A model generated the notes under the pieces. The model was not told the DNA's origin. It made no database searches and saw only the letters and a program-made list of their open reading frames with translations. From NCBI GenBank assembly GCA_026990615.1, contig JALXDB010000202.1:1-6379 (forward strand): a DNA stretch of 6,379 nucleotides. The letters run 5' to 3'. The stretch comes from Spirochaetota bacterium (lineage in GTDB: Bacteria; Spirochaetota; B62-G9). Position numbers and translations under genes: made by a program. Numbering within the stretch: the stretch's first letter is position 1; each line of letters opens with the position of its first letter. Shown piece after piece: positions 1-6,163 of this stretch.

Positions 1-105
1 GGTGTAAAGTTTGAAATTCATAAAGATGATCAGATATACAATGTTATGGGGGCCGGGCCGCTTATTTTTGAAGATTTACAGAACTTTTTAAGTAGTTTAG
101 AATAG
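1..105 (+). CDS. C-terminal end of an unidentified protein (partial, cut by window edge)
   Basis: Frame 1 is open from the first base and ends at a TAG at 103-105, giving 34 residues. The other two plus-strand frames hit stops within the first dozen bases. The tail contains the stretch YNVMGAGPLIFEDLQNFL and ends in LSSLE. I do not recognise the family and assign no function. It stops 33 bases before the start of the DUF503 gene on the same strand, with no terminator-like hairpin between, so the two are probably cotranscribed. The sequence is too short to judge domains. It is real coding sequence with moderate confidence, based on the open frame and the operon-like spacing. Confidence 0.6.
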   Translation, partial: GVKFEIHKDDQIYNVMGAGPLIFEDLQNFLSSLE

Positions 106-138
106 TTATACCCTATAACAATTTAAGAGAATAAAGGT

Positions 139-426
139 ATGAAAGTACTGGTATCAAAAATTACACTTGTAATACCTTATTCTTACTCTTTAAAAGATAA
201 AAGACGCGTCATAAAAGCCTTAAAAGATAGAGTATGGTCCAAATTTAGAGTTTCAATGTCAGAGATAGAAGAACTGGATTCTCTTCAAAGAGCCGTTCTT
301 GGAACCGTTTATGTTTCGAACGACAGAGAGCTTCTGGATAGCATGATCAATAAGATAGTCAATCTTATTGAAACAAGCTATCCTGGAATTTTATACGATT
401 ACATATACACGGTTGAGACTTATTAA
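139..426 (+). CDS. DUF503 / YlxP-family small protein
   Basis: The 95-residue product matches the DUF503 (YlxP) family in length and layout. It begins with a beta strand (KITLVIPYSYSL). This is followed by the family signature SLKDKRRVIKALKDR at about residues 17-31, then KFRVSMSEIEELDSLQRAVLG at about 35-55, a VSNDRELLDSMINKIVNLIE helix, and an acidic or aromatic C-terminus. The family is widespread in bacteria and in Firmicutes usually sits between infB and rbfA, near ribosome-maturation genes. Its biochemical role is not firmly established, so I give none. The ATG at 139 is chosen because AAGAGA at 125-130 lies 8 bases upstream and the family motif starts at the expected distance. The gene downstream is convergent carB, so rbfA and truB are not in the usual downstream place. 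Whether infB is upstream cannot be seen. Confidence 0.88.
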   Translation: MKVLVSKITLVIPYSYSLKDKRRVIKALKDRVWSKFRVSMSEIEELDSLQRAVLGTVYVSNDRELLDSMINKIVNLIETSYPGILYDYIYTVETY

Positions 427-675
427 ATCATCAGGTGTATTTAAATACCATTGGCTAAAAAATGTATATATAGACCTGCCATCAAAAAGCACACTGATGT
501 ATATAACCAGGCAATATACGTTTAAAAAATTTCTCATTAAAAACTTTGTATACCAGTTTGTCATAGATTTTGAGTAAATTCCTACATTTACTACATCACA
601 AAATTATTTATATTTATGTCTATAAGTTTAATATAAACTCATTTTGGCCTATCTAACAAATAACCTAATGATTCA
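427..675. other. Non-coding spacer, no gene recognised
   Basis: This AT-rich stretch follows the DUF503 gene. The only plus-strand frame crossing it starts inside the DUF503 gene in another frame, has no ribosome binding site and looks like no known protein. Small perfect palindromes are present: GTATTTAAATAC at 437-448, AGTAAAT/ATTTACT at 573-579 and 586-592, and AGTTTA/TAAACT around 625-639. None has the GC-rich stem plus T-tract of an intrinsic terminator. ATGTATATA occurs twice (462-470, 497-505). I see no tRNA, CRISPR or recognisable mobile element. Confidence 0.5.
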
Positions 676-768
676 GGGTAACTTTAACGAAATAATATTT
701 AGCGGGGGTATGAATCTTAACAACCTGTACTTTAACGGTAGCCTAACCTAAAATTGTTAAAGTAACCC
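676..768. repeat. Three-copy ACTTTAAC repeat with overlapping inverted arms
   Basis: ACTTTAACG occurs as a direct repeat at 681-689 and 729-737. Its inverted partner GTTAAAGTA lies at 756-764. The right arm can pair with the near copy (728-736, 9 of 9 bases, 19-base loop). It can also pair with the far copy as a 13-base arm (676-688 with 756-768, 12 of 13 matching). The two pairings exclude each other. The arms sit in the gene-free spacer between two convergent genes, so they could act in RNA from either strand, be protein binding sites, or be debris of a repeat element. Function is unknown; only the repeat itself is certain. Confidence 0.6.
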
Positions 769-796
769 GGCTTAATTCAATTAATTAAGAGGCTGA

Positions 797-889
797 TTAT
801 TTAAATAGGTCTTCATCTTCTTCTAATTTCCCATTAATGATTTCATCAATTTCCTTGCGCAATCTCTCAGATGTTGGTAACTTTTTCAT
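797..889 (-). pseudogene. Remnant of an IS256-type transposase N-terminus (tentative)
   Basis: The minus strand reads 30 codons from ATG (887-889) to TAA (797-799). The peptide begins MKKLPTSERLRKEIDEI and ends in an acidic stretch EEDEDLFK. The pattern S-E-x-L-R-x-x-I-x-x-I followed by acidic residues and DL resembles the extreme N-terminus of IS256/mutator transposases, which are usually about 400 residues long. Here the frame stops where the family would continue into its conserved LxRLGxxLxLQxxLExE region, and nothing of the DDE catalytic domain follows. AGGAGG (899-904) lies 9 bases before the ATG, a very strong Shine-Dalgarno site. The best reading is a deleted insertion sequence that kept only its transposase start. 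A genuine 30-residue small protein is the alternative. The family assignment is from memory of the pattern and is uncertain. Confidence 0.4.
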
Positions 890-955
890 ATGGCGTAGCC
901 TCCTTTGTTAATTAGTTTTTGGTGAAACTCCTATATATTAACCAGGCTACGCCAT
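890..955. repeat. Perfect 12-bp inverted repeat flanking the leader of the transposase-like remnant
   Basis: ATGGCGTAGCCT at 890-901 is exactly repeated in reverse complement at 944-955, with 42 bases between. On the minus strand the downstream arm contains the last three bases of the AGGAGG ribosome binding site and abuts the ATG at 889. A transcript entering from the carB side would therefore fold the initiation region into a stem. Arms of this kind near an insertion-sequence end are known in IS10 and IS50, where they block translation of the transposase from read-through transcripts. The position fits the outer end of the proposed element, but no second terminal copy was found. Confidence 0.6.
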
Positions 956-1098
956 TTTCTAAAATATTTTTACAGGAATATATCTACATTACCTATAAAA
1001 CCTTTTTAATGTACAATTTGGTGCAAGGCTTGAATCATAATAGGGCACCGGACTTAATCAAAGAGGTTAAAACCTACCATAATACTTTACTATATGTT
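956..1098. other. Non-coding spacer between the remnant and the carB terminator
   Basis: There is no credible gene here. A 75-codon plus-strand frame with a TTG start at 919 runs through this stretch and on into the carB terminator. It has no Shine-Dalgarno site and no recognisable family. Short palindromes occur (GGTGC 1020-1024 with GCACC 1045-1049; AGGTTAAAACCT 1064-1075) but none is persuasive as a regulatory element. Confidence 0.45.
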
Positions 1099-1169
1099 AA
1101 AAAAATATTGCCGGTTTTTGTTGACAGAAGTTTTGGAGCGTATTAATTAACCGCGCTTTTGACCGGCAA
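1099..1169 (-). terminator. Likely intrinsic terminator of carB
   Basis: On the minus strand, starting 10 bases after the carB stop codon, TTGCCGGT (1169-1162) pairs with ACCGGCAA (1115-1108) as a perfect 8-bp stem. It is followed at once by TATTTTTTT (1107-1099). A GC-rich stem plus T-tract is the standard Rho-independent signature. The loop is unusually long (46 bases), but it holds a smaller nested pairing (AGCG 1137-1140 with CGCT 1154-1157) that would shorten it. It is well placed to end the carAB transcript before the convergent DUF503 operon. Confidence 0.65.
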
Positions 1170-1179
1170 ATTTTAACAT

Positions 1180-4100
1180 TCAGCAGATCTTTACATTCTC
1201 CTGAAGATGTCTTACAAAAATGTGTCTGTTTAGCTTTGCCTCTATCCCTTCAACTGCAGCCAGAGCAGCAGATGTTGTCGTTGTATATGGAATATTGTAG
1301 TTAATGGCTGCTGCTAGCATCTTGTAATCGTCGAGCTGAGATTCTTTCCCAAAGGGTGTATTAATCAACAGTGATATCCTTGCATTTTTTATATAGTCCA
1401 GAGCGTTGGGATGACCCTCGTGTATTTTCTGAACAACATCTGCCCATACACCGTTTTCCCATAGGTAAGCAGCAGTTCCTCTTGTTGAAGTAATCCGAAG
1501 ACCCAATTCACTTAATTTTTTTGCAACCGGAAGAATTGCAGGTTTGTCATTATCGTGAACACTAATAAAAACGGTGCCTTCAGTCGGAATAGGATTACCC
1601 GCTCCTTTCTTTGCCTTGTAGAAAGCCTCTCCAAAAGAAGCCCCAATACCCATAACCTCACCTGTTGACCTCATTTCAGGTCCGGGTGAAGGGTCAGACC
1701 CTGGGAATCTGTTAAATGGAAATACAGGCTCCTTAACAGCCACATAGTTCATCTCAAAATCCTGGGTTATACCGAGATCTTTTAACTTCTTTCCCATTAT
1801 AACTTTCGTGGCAATTTTGGTGAGTGGATAGCCGGTGGCCTTTGAAACAAAGGGTACTGTCCTTGAGGCTCTTGGATTAACCTCGATTATGTATATTTCG
1901 TCATTTTTTATAGCAAATTGTATATTAATAAGTCCAACAACGTTTAAAGTTTTAGCAAGTAATCTGGTCTGCCTCTTCATCTCTTCTATCCACTCGGGCT
2001 TAGACTTAACCGGAGGCAAAGAGCACGCTGAATCACCAGAATGTATACCTGCTTCCTCTATATGCTCCATTACTCCTCCGATAATCACATCTTCCCCATC
2101 CGAAACAGCGTCTATGTCGTACTCAAATGCATCCTCTAAAAATTGGTCAATTAATACTGGATTTGAACTCGATATCTCGATTCTAGTACTTAAATAATTT
2201 TCAAGGCTATCATCATCGTAGATTATAGCCATCTTTTTCCCACCAAGAATATAGGAGGGCCGCAGTAGAACAGGGTATCCGATTCTATGGGCAATCTTAA
2301 TAGCCTCTTCAACAGATTTTGCTGTTCCATTTTCCGGCTGTTTCAAATTAAGATCTTTAATAAGTTTTGCAAATTCCTCTCTGGACTCCGCCCTGTCAAT
2401 CGATCTGGTAGATGTTCCAAGTATCTTTGCTCCCTTTTCTTCAAGCCTCCTAGCTATATTCAACGGGGTCTGACCACCAAACTGGACAATAGTACCTATC
2501 GGTTTTTCCTTTTCAATTATATTCATAACATCTTCAAAGGTCACAGGTTCAAAATACAATCTATCAGAGGTATCGTAATCCGTACTGACGGTTTCCGGAT
2601 TGCTGTTAACCATTATTGTCTCATATCCAAGTTCTTTGAGAGCAAATGCAGCCTGTACGCAGCAGTAATCAAACTCTATCCCCTGCCCTATTCTGTTTGG
2701 ACCGCTTCCTAAAATTAAGACTTTTTCACGTTTTGCCTCAACTGTCTCATCTTCTGCATCATAGCTGGAATAGAAGTAGGGTGTTGATGCCTCAAATTCT
2801 GCAGCACATGTATCAACCATCTTATATGTGGGGACAACTCCTTCCTTCTTCCTTATCTCTCTAACCTCATACTCATCAATCCCCTTAAGATGGGCAATCA
2901 ATTCATCAGAAAGACCCGTTTTTTTTGCAAGTTCAAGAGTTTTTCTGTCCAGTGGGTTATTTTTAATGTGAACTATGGTAGAAGAAGCCTTTTTAAACAT
3001 CTTTATAAACCATGGATCTATCTTTGTAAGGTCTGCTACCTCCCTCTCGCTAACTCCTCTTTTCAAGGCCTCTATGATATAGGGGATTCTATCAGGAGAA
3101 TTCTTTGATATTATCTCTATTATCCTATCGGTTTTCAAGTTTTCAACAACTTCGTACCATTTTTTGGAATGCTCCAGCGCCCTCAATCCCTTGAAGAGAG
3201 CCTCTAAAAAGGTTCTACCCAGAGCCATCACTTCTCCAACAGATTTCATCTGGATTGAAAGCTCAGGTGGAGTGCCCGGGAACTTATCAAAAGTGAATCT
3301 CGGTAGCTTTATAGCAACATAATCGATTACAGGTTCAAAGGATGCAGGTGTCTTTTTTGTGATATCGTTTGGTATTTCATCAAGGGTATACCCGACTGCA
3401 AGTTTCGCCGCAAACTTGGCTATTGGAAAACCTGTTGCTTTCGAAGCAAGAGCAGAACTCCTGGACACTCTTGGATTCATCTCTATTGCAACTATTCTTC
3501 CTGTTTCCGGGTTCATGGCAAATTGAACGTTGGACCCACCAGTTTCAACACCTATTTTTCTAAGTATTGCAATGGAAGCATCTCTCATATATTGATTTTC
3601 TCTATCGGAAAGTGTCATGGCTGGCGTAACTGTAGCACTGTCGCCGGTGTGGATCCCCATAGGATCAATATTTTCGATACAGCATATTATAACCGCATTA
3701 TCGTTCTTATCCCTCATCACCTCATATTCAAATTCTTTCCATCCATAGATGGATTCCTCAATTAAAACTTCATGTATGGGACTATCATTCAATCCTTTAT
3801 TCACGGCTTCAATAAACTCTTCTTCACTGTTTGCAATACTTCCGCCCTTTCCCCCTAGAGTAAAACTCGGCCTTATTATTACAGGTAATCCGATATCCTT
3901 TTTTATATTTTTTGCTTCTTCCAAAGAGCGGGCTATTCCACTCTTAGGGGTGTCAAGACCTATTTCCTGCATCGCCTTTTTAAACAACTCTCTCTGTTCG
4001 GCTCTCTTAATAACCTCTATATTGGCCCCGATACTTTCAACGCCGAAATGTTCCAAAACCCCCATTTCATGAAGATCACTTGCAAGGTTCAGTGCAGTCT

Positions 4101-4377
4101 GACCTCCAAGCGTTGGAAGAATTGCATCCGGTCTCTCTCTCGCAATAATGGTTGCCACAGTTTCCGGATCCAGTGGCTCGATGTACGTTCTATCGGCCAT
4201 CCCCGGATCTGTCATTACAGTAGCAGGATTACTGTTTACAAGGATAACGGTGTATCCTTCCTCTTTAAGAGCTTTAAGGGCCTGAGTACCCGAGTAATCG
4301 AACTCGCAGGCCTGACCTATCACAATTGGCCCTGACCCTATTACAAGAATCTTCTTAATATCGGTTCTTTTAGGCAT
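1180..4377 (-). CDS. carB: Carbamoyl-phosphate synthase large (ammonia) subunit
   Basis: CarB takes ammonia from CarA and makes carbamoyl phosphate from bicarbonate and two ATP in the cytoplasm, for pyrimidine and arginine synthesis. The 1065 residues are close to the 1073 of E. coli. Domains in order: first ATP-grasp or carboxyphosphate half (about 1-400), oligomerisation domain (about 400-545), second ATP-grasp or carbamoyl-phosphate half (about 550-930) and MGS-like allosteric domain (about 932-1065). Visible motifs are [16 protein letters not shown] near the start, R129, HTGDS with H243, and metal ligands Q285, E299 and N301. The second half has [17 protein letters not shown] at 557-573 and ligands Q820, E832 and N834. 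The duplicated halves are the family hallmark. The allosteric domain is complete, so nucleotide or ornithine control may be kept. The ATG at 4377 gives the classic [10 protein letters not shown] start; its Shine-Dalgarno (GGA within ACGGATGCAACC) is weak. It lies 145 bases downstream of carA. No frameshift is seen. Confidence 0.98.
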   Translation of the reverse strand: MPKRTDIKKILVIGSGPIVIGQACEFDYSGTQALKALKEEGYTVILVNSNPATVMTDPGMADRTYIEPLDPETVATIIARERPDAILPTLGGQTALNLASDLHEMGVLEHFGVESIGANIEVIKRAEQRELFKKAMQEIGLDTPKSGIARSLEEAKNIKKDIGLPVIIRPSFTLGGKGGSIANSEEEFIEAVNKGLNDSPIHEVLIEESIYGWKEFEYEVMRDKNDNAVIICCIENIDPMGIHTGDSATVTPAMTLSDRENQYMRDASIAILRKIGVETGGSNVQFAMNPETGRIVAIEMNPRVSRSSALASKATGFPIAKFAAKLAVGYTLDEIPNDITKKTPASFEPVIDYVAIKLPRFTFDKFPGTPPELSIQMKSVGEVMALGRTFLEALFKGLRALEHSKKWYEVVENLKTDRIIEIISKNSPDRIPYIIEALKRGVSEREVADLTKIDPWFIKMFKKASSTIVHIKNNPLDRKTLELAKKTGLSDELIAHLKGIDEYEVREIRKKEGVVPTYKMVDTCAAEFEASTPYFYSSYDAEDETVEAKREKVLILGSGPNRIGQGIEFDYCCVQAAFALKELGYETIMVNSNPETVSTDYDTSDRLYFEPVTFEDVMNIIEKEKPIGTIVQFGGQTPLNIARRLEEKGAKILGTSTRSIDRAESREEFAKLIKDLNLKQPENGTAKSVEEAIKIAHRIGYPVLLRPSYILGGKKMAIIYDDDSLENYLSTRIEISSSNPVLIDQFLEDAFEYDIDAVSDGEDVIIGGVMEHIEEAGIHSGDSACSLPPVKSKPEWIEEMKRQTRLLAKTLNVVGLINIQFAIKNDEIYIIEVNPRASRTVPFVSKATGYPLTKIATKVIMGKKLKDLGITQDFEMNYVAVKEPVFPFNRFPGSDPSPGPEMRSTGEVMGIGASFGEAFYKAKKGAGNPIPTEGTVFISVHDNDKPAILPVAKKLSELGLRITSTRGTAAYLWENGVWADVVQKIHEGHPNALDYIKNARISLLINTPFGKESQLDDYKMLAAAINYNIPYTTTTSAALAAVEGIEAKLNRHIFVRHLQENVKIC

Positions 4378-4402
4378 GGTTGCATCCGTAATCTATTTTT
4401 TT

Positions 4403-4430
4403 ATTATTAGTTGCAAATTATTTTTGTCAG
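4403..4430 (-). promoter_or_regulatory. Possible internal promoter ahead of carB
   Basis: In the carA-carB gap, the minus strand reads CTGACA (4430-4425), 16 bases, then AATAAT (4408-4403). Each hexamer matches the sigma-70 consensus at five of six positions, and the carB ATG follows 25 bases after the -10 box. In such AT-rich DNA a match like this can arise by chance, and the short leader leaves little room, so it is only a candidate. The rest of the gap contains no gene; a five-bp AGCTG/CAGCT hairpin there lacks a T-tract and is not a terminator. Confidence 0.25.
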
Positions 4431-4522
4431 TTAATTCACTTTTCCTCATCACTCCAGCTGGTTTTCACAGCTTTCGACCGCTATATACTTAGATATTTAC
4501 AATTATCAGCATTAATACCGGG

Positions 4523-5692
4523 TTATTTTCTGAAATCTCTCACCATCTGCAAGAAATCATCGAATATAAACAGAGTATCATGCGGTCCGGGGGCCGCTTC
4601 AGGGTGAAATTGCACAGAAAACAACGGGTATTTCTTATGTTTCATTCCTTCAAGGGTAAAATCATTCAGGTTTATGTATGTAATTTCTACATCTTTTCCT
4701 TTAATATCTTCAATATCTACAGCAAAACCGTGATTTTGAGTTGTAATGAAAACCTTACCTGTTCTTTCATCCCTTACGGGATGGTTCCCTCCATGGTGCC
4801 CGAACTTAAGTTTAAATGTTTTTGCACCAAGAGCCTGTCCGATTATTTGATGCCCCAGGCAGATACCAAAAATGGGAACCTTTCCAATAAGTTTTTCAAC
4901 CGTTTTTACTATTGGAGATAGAGCCGCGGGATCTCCTGGTCCATTTGATATAAGAACTCCATCAGGATTGCTATTTAAAATATCAGACTTTTCAGAATAC
5001 GCCGGAAAGACTTCGACCCTGCATCCCCTCATGGCAAGTTCTCTTAAAGAACTTTCTTTAATTCCACAGTCAAGTACAGCTATTCGGAGGCCATCCTGAT
5101 CACTGTACAGGTACGGCTCCGTGCAGGTAACCTCTTTAACAAGATCACGACCTACAATTCCGGGTGATTCCTTTACCTTCTTTAAAAACTCTTTTTTATC
5201 CATTGTTAATGTTGTAATGCCCGCCTTCATTGCACCCTGCTCTCTAACATGCTTTGTAAACATCCTGGTATCAACTCCCTCGACACCTATCACATCCTGG
5301 CTTTTCAAATATGTAGCAAGGTTTGTTGTTATTCTACTGTGCAGGGTTAGCGGGTCATTAAAATTTAACCCCCTTTTGAAAAAAGGGGGTTTTGAAGGAA
5401 CGGAAAGCCTCTCGGCCTGTTTAATATCAAGTGGATCACCTGAATACTCCCTTACGACAAACCCCTCAGTATGTATACGGGTGGATTCATCCTCACCTTC
5501 CCTTATACCATAATTGCCGATCATTGTATTCGTCATCATTACAATCTGTCCTCGGTATGACGGGTCAGTAATAATCTCCTGATACCCGGTTAGGCCGGTA
5601 TTAAAAACAAGCTCGCCAAATATTTCACCCTCGCCGGTAAAACTTTCACATTCTGCACAAAAACCGTCTTCCAACATTAATAGAGCTTTCAT
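4523..5692 (-). CDS. carA: Carbamoyl-phosphate synthase small (glutamine amidotransferase) subunit, with in-frame repeat insertion
   Basis: CarA hydrolyses glutamine and channels ammonia to CarB. Residues 1 to about 185 form the small-subunit N-terminal domain, starting MKALLMLEDG and including GELVFNTGLTGYQEIITDPSY. From about 204 to 387 is a class I glutaminase with SNGPGDP (249-255), nucleophile C278 in FGICLGHQ, FGHHGGNHPV, QNHGFAVD, and H363 and E365 in FHPEAAPGPHD. The triad is intact. The product is 389 residues from the ATG at 5692; a second ATG at 5698 would add two. I prefer 5692 because a GGTG (5703-5700) sits 7 bases upstream of it but only 1 base from the other, and family members start MKALL. 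Oddity: between GFVVREYSGDPL and the native TLHSR...LATYL lie about 27 extra residues (89-115), including KPPFFKRGL, absent from E. coli CarA. They are encoded by a palindrome. The frame is kept, so the enzyme is probably functional. Confidence 0.97.
   Translation of the reverse strand: MKALLMLEDGFCAECESFTGEGEIFGELVFNTGLTGYQEIITDPSYRGQIVMMTNTMIGNYGIREGEDESTRIHTEGFVVREYSGDPLDIKQAERLSVPSKPPFFKRGLNFNDPLTLHSRITTNLATYLKSQDVIGVEGVDTRMFTKHVREQGAMKAGITTLTMDKKEFLKKVKESPGIVGRDLVKEVTCTEPYLYSDQDGLRIAVLDCGIKESSLRELAMRGCRVEVFPAYSEKSDILNSNPDGVLISNGPGDPAALSPIVKTVEKLIGKVPIFGICLGHQIIGQALGAKTFKLKFGHHGGNHPVRDERTGKVFITTQNHGFAVDIEDIKGKDVEITYINLNDFTLEGMKHKKYPLFSVQFHPEAAPGPHDTLFIFDDFLQMVRDFRK
5348..5428 (-). repeat. 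In-frame palindromic repeat insertion inside carA
   Basis: About 81 bases code for residues 89-115 of CarA and have no counterpart in the E. coli protein. The core is a perfect 11-bp inverted repeat (5367-5377 with 5381-5391, three-base loop) of the type AACCCCCTTTT...AAAAGGGGGTT. It is read as K-P-P-F-F-K-R-G-L. A second small hairpin lies at 5405-5418. Coding-compatible palindromic elements inside conserved genes are known from Rickettsia (RPE elements). C5/G5 palindromes read as PPFxKGG-like peptides are, to my recollection, scattered through several bacterial genomes. The outer limits are estimated from the protein comparison, not from a defined repeat boundary. No second copy lies in this window. 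Confidence 0.7.
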
Positions 5693-5712
5693 AACCATAC
5701 ACCAGATATGAT

Positions 5713-5742
5713 ATTTTTTAACCCTATTTGAAGTTAAAAAAT
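5713..5742. promoter_or_regulatory. 10-bp AT-rich palindrome in the carA leader, possible operator
   Basis: ATTTTTTAAC (5713-5722) is exactly mirrored by GTTAAAAAAT (5733-5742) around a 10-base loop. Its near edge is 20 bases upstream of the carA start at 5692. It overlaps the -10 region of the weaker of two possible carA promoters. The stem is too AT-rich to be a terminator and has no T-tract on the exit side. A protein-binding operator or a chance palindrome in AT-rich DNA are both possible. No PyrR-type binding loop was recognised. Confidence 0.35.
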
Positions 5743-5759
5743 TAGGTAGTAAAAGTCAA
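5731..5759 (-). promoter_or_regulatory. Weak second candidate promoter for carA
   Basis: The minus strand reads TTGACT (5759-5754), 17 bases, then TAACTT (5736-5731). The -35 box is good (five of six) but the -10 box is poor (three of six). It is kept only because the -10 overlaps the 10-bp palindrome at 5713-5742, which would give a promoter-operator arrangement. Confidence 0.2.
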
Positions 5760-5787
5760 TTTTAAAATCAATAAGGAAGATACCAGT

Positions 5788-5818
5788 TGTATAAGGCATT
5801 TTTACAGTTAATTGTCAA
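5788..5818 (-). promoter_or_regulatory. Candidate promoter for carAB
   Basis: The minus strand carries a perfect -35 box TTGACA (5818-5813), followed after 19 bases by TATACA (5793-5788), four of six to the -10 consensus. A 19-base spacer is longer than ideal. An 18-base spacer gives a poorer -10 hexamer. The start site would fall near 5780, leaving a leader of about 90 bases that includes the AT-rich palindrome. It is the best minus-strand match in the divergent spacer. Confidence 0.4.
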
Positions 5819-6063
5819 CTCCCTTAAAATTGTATAGAAATCTCACAATAATATACTCAAAACTCATATGAATTGATGCTTATCAAATTATATTTTTGGG
5901 CTAACCAAGATGACTGAATAAAGAATCCATACACCACTATTATTAGTCTCATTCTACTCTTCTTTAGTCCACATTAATTTGTGAAACTTTCGCGACAGTT
6001 CAATCGTCAATCTAAAAGATAAAAAATTGTTAAACCTGCACCTATTTCTGAGGGTTATTTATC
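5819..6063. other. Central part of divergent spacer, nothing recognised
   Basis: This is the middle of the 465-base gap between carA and the divergent nucleotidyltransferase gene. Frames here are very short. A 13-codon frame from the ATG at 5876 has no Shine-Dalgarno site and was not accepted. No RNA gene, repeat array or mobile element end is seen. Confidence 0.45.
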
Positions 6064-6092
6064 TTGTTAATGCACTATTTTTGTGTTATATT
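6064..6092 (+). promoter_or_regulatory. Candidate extended -10 promoter for the nucleotidyltransferase gene
   Basis: TTGTTA (6064-6069) is followed after exactly 17 bases by TATATT (6087-6092). A TG dinucleotide one base upstream of the -10 box (6084-6085) makes it an extended -10. The -35 matches consensus at four of six and the -10 at five of six. Transcription would begin near 6099, giving a leader of about 65 bases before the ATG at 6164. Confidence 0.45.
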
Positions 6093-6163
6093 GCAAAAAA
6101 ATTAAAAAATAGTATTTACTAAAAACCTTTAGCTGTTCCTATTTTTTTTCTGGAGATTTCAAC

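Noticed and set aside
368..577. 69-codon plus-strand frame overlapping the DUF503 gene
   Set aside because: It starts inside a clearly conserved gene in another frame, its continuation is low-complexity AT-rich sequence, and no ribosome site is seen.
738..744. GTAGCCT match to the 12-bp repeat at 890-901, as a possible second end of the insertion element
   Set aside because: Only seven bases are shared and the flanks do not match, so it is too weak to define an element end.
919..1146. 75-codon plus-strand frame with a TTG start
   Set aside because: It has no Shine-Dalgarno site and no recognisable family. It crosses the inverted repeat of the remnant and the carB terminator.
4454..4470. AGCTG/CAGCT hairpin between carA and carB as a terminator
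   Set aside because: The stem is only five base pairs and no T-tract follows on the minus strand.
1835..5513. Several plus-strand frames of 64 to 141 codons opposite carA and carB
   Set aside because: They are shadow frames of two strongly conserved minus-strand genes and show no family features.
5876..5917. 13-codon frame in the divergent spacer as a leader peptide
   Set aside because: It has no ribosome binding site and no following attenuator, and it lies on the strand opposite to carA.
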